This document shows, in pieces, positions 63,021 through 64,000 of a stretch of 64,000 nt of DNA (position 1 is its first letter; every line of letters begins with the position of its first letter). Both the position numbers and the translations under genes were made by a program. Source of the DNA: Acidobacteriota bacterium (GTDB lineage Bacteria > Acidobacteriota > Terriglobia > Bryobacterales > UBA6623). Location: NCBI GenBank assembly GCA_016125275.1, contig WGMB01000003.1, forward strand, positions 1,405,896 to 1,469,895, read 5' to 3'. The notes under the pieces were generated by a model. It did no database searches. It saw nothing but the letters and a program-made list of their open reading frames with translations, and had not been told where the DNA came from.

Positions 63021-63950
63021 ATGAAACTCATGCGCCGGCGGCTTGCCGCACTCCTCTTCGCCCTCCCCGCCCTGCCGGCATTGCCCGCACAGGCGCAGAA
63101 ACCGACTCTGGAGTTCCAGATCGTCTGGGTCAATCCGCCCGCCGAGCCGGTGGAGCGCGTCACGCACCACACCATGGCCAGCGCGTCGATGGGCCATGAC
63201 GTGGGCTACAACGTCTACCTGCCCAAGGCCTACGAGGCCGAACCGCAGCGGCGCTTTCCGGTGGTCTACTGGCTGCACGGCGCCGGCGGCAACGAGTCGT
63301 CGTCGCTGAAGATCGCCAAGGAGTACGACCGGGCCATCGAGCAAGGCGTGTTGCCGCCGGTAATCGTGGTGTTCCCCAACGGCGGACGCCGTTCGGACTA
63401 CCGCGACTGGCCGGCGCAGAACGTGATGCCGGAGACGATGATCATCCGCGAGCTGATTCCGCTGATCGACCGCGAATACCGCACGATCGCCAGCCGGGAG
63501 GGACGCGGCGCCGAGGGCATGTCGATGGGCGGCAACGGCTCGCTCAAGCTCGCCTTCAAGTACCCGGAGATGTTCATCAGCGTGGTCGCCTATGCGGGCT
63601 CCTACCGGCCGCTGCCGACGCACGGCTACCTCTACCCCACCATCGGCGCCGAGCAGAAGGCATGGATCGAGAAGATCGCGCAATGGTACGCGCCGGATGA
63701 CGACGTCTTTCGGCTCTCGGCGGCCAACCTGGAGCGGCTGGAGGGGATGAAGATTCGGGTCGTCTCCGGCTCGGAGGATGTTGCGCTTCCGGACGGCGAG
63801 GAGTTGCACGCGTATCTGCAGCGCCTGGCGATTCCGCACGAGTACGAGATGCTGCTGGGCGTGCCGCACAACCAGAACATGTACTACGAGCGCGCCGGCT
63901 TCCACGGCTTCGAGCACCACGCGCGGGCGTTCCGAGGCGTCCAGCCCTAA
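63021..63950 (+). CDS. secreted esterase (CE1/esterase D-like)
   Basis: An exported alpha/beta hydrolase of 309 residues. Signal peptide (RRRLAALLFALPALPALPAQA), oxyanion region VVYWLHGAGGNESS, nucleophile serine in GMSMGGNGSL, acid residue probably in VVSGSEDVALPDG and histidine in GVPHNQNMYY. The pattern is that of feruloyl/acetyl esterases used in plant polysaccharide breakdown, though small ester substrates are possible. It is divergent from the Tat oxidoreductase gene and stands last in the window. Confidence 0.85.
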   Translation: MKLMRRRLAALLFALPALPALPAQAQKPTLEFQIVWVNPPAEPVERVTHHTMASASMGHDVGYNVYLPKAYEAEPQRRFPVVYWLHGAGGNESSSLKIAKEYDRAIEQGVLPPVIVVFPNGGRRSDYRDWPAQNVMPETMIIRELIPLIDREYRTIASREGRGAEGMSMGGNGSLKLAFKYPEMFISVVAYAGSYRPLPTHGYLYPTIGAEQKAWIEKIAQWYAPDDDVFRLSAANLERLEGMKIRVVSGSEDVALPDGEELHAYLQRLAIPHEYEMLLGVPHNQNMYYERAGFHGFEHHARAFRGVQP

Positions 63951-64000
63951 GAGCCGCTGTCGGACGGGAAGCAGAAGGGGCGGAACGCCGAACCACGGCG

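Overview
The window is a GC-rich (the coding regions look like roughly two-thirds G+C), gene-dense bacterial chromosome segment. It most resembles an Acidobacteriota genome of the Solibacteres/Bryobacterales type. The pointers are a large MacB/FtsX-like permease of the acidobacterial duplicated orphan permease (ADOP) kind, cysteine sulfatases, Tat-exported Gfo/Idh/MocA oxidoreductases, carboxypeptidase-regulatory-domain secreted proteins and a TonB receptor with such a domain. This is inference from protein families; no 16S or other phylogenetic marker except rpoD is present. I see no phage, insertion sequence or CRISPR array.

Layout. 276-1856 rpoD; 1991-4054 a glycosyltransferase - YceI - PlsC run; 4069-4851 a lone ABC ATPase divergent from a 799-residue membrane spermidine-synthase-like protein; 7429-8901 a sulfatase; 8902-9603 a 0.7 kb gap without a convincing gene; 9604-10988 an ECF sigma factor and its anti-sigma factor (which carries a C-terminal CxxCH); 11085-14277 a divergent secreted redox operon (di-heme peroxidase, Tat metallophosphoesterase, mono-heme cytochrome); 14409-15131 an unknown secreted protein; 15148-17640 the ADOP permease with a heptamer repeat array over its promoter; 18001-20456 an AT-richer patch of small membrane proteins bracketed by two copies of a palindromic repeat; 20491-23386 mutS2 and a Nudix gene; 23464-26700 small secreted proteins and gamma-glutamyltransferase; 26786-27910 an oligogalacturonate-lyase-like protein; 28014-31680 an envelope operon fabZ-lpxI-oxidoreductase-TonB; 31752-32894 an M20 peptidase; 33065-35443 a His/acid-rich TonB receptor; 35477-35551 tRNA-Lys(UUU); 35624-41909 nucleotide, sugar-nucleotide, VIT1 and membrane genes; 41985-45098 a fusion of a glucuronoyl-esterase-like and an S9 peptidase domain; 45157-46443 an oxidoreductase; 46453-47291 a three-gene toxin-antitoxin-like cluster; 47328-50161 NHL and sulfatase; 50253-54037 secreted peptidase-like, lipoprotein and unknown proteins; 54036-58674 radical SAM, a tiny Cys protein and a 1094-residue FtsX-type permease; 58679-61695 NDH-2 and MFS; 61733-63950 an oxidoreductase and an esterase.

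Themes. Much of the window encodes polysaccharide and glycan breakdown at the cell surface (two sulfatases, PL22-like lyase, CE15-S9 fusion, esterase, three Gfo/Idh/MocA proteins, sugar isomerase) together with envelope synthesis and transport. The two observations I rate highest are (1) the ECF sigma/anti-sigma pair whose anti-sigma factor has a heme-c-like CxxCH motif, divergent from a peroxidase-phosphoesterase-cytochrome operon, and (2) a recurring TANNNT hexamer (very often TAGACT) placed only 5-10 bases before start codons of at least 13 genes, which predicts leaderless or nearly leaderless transcripts.
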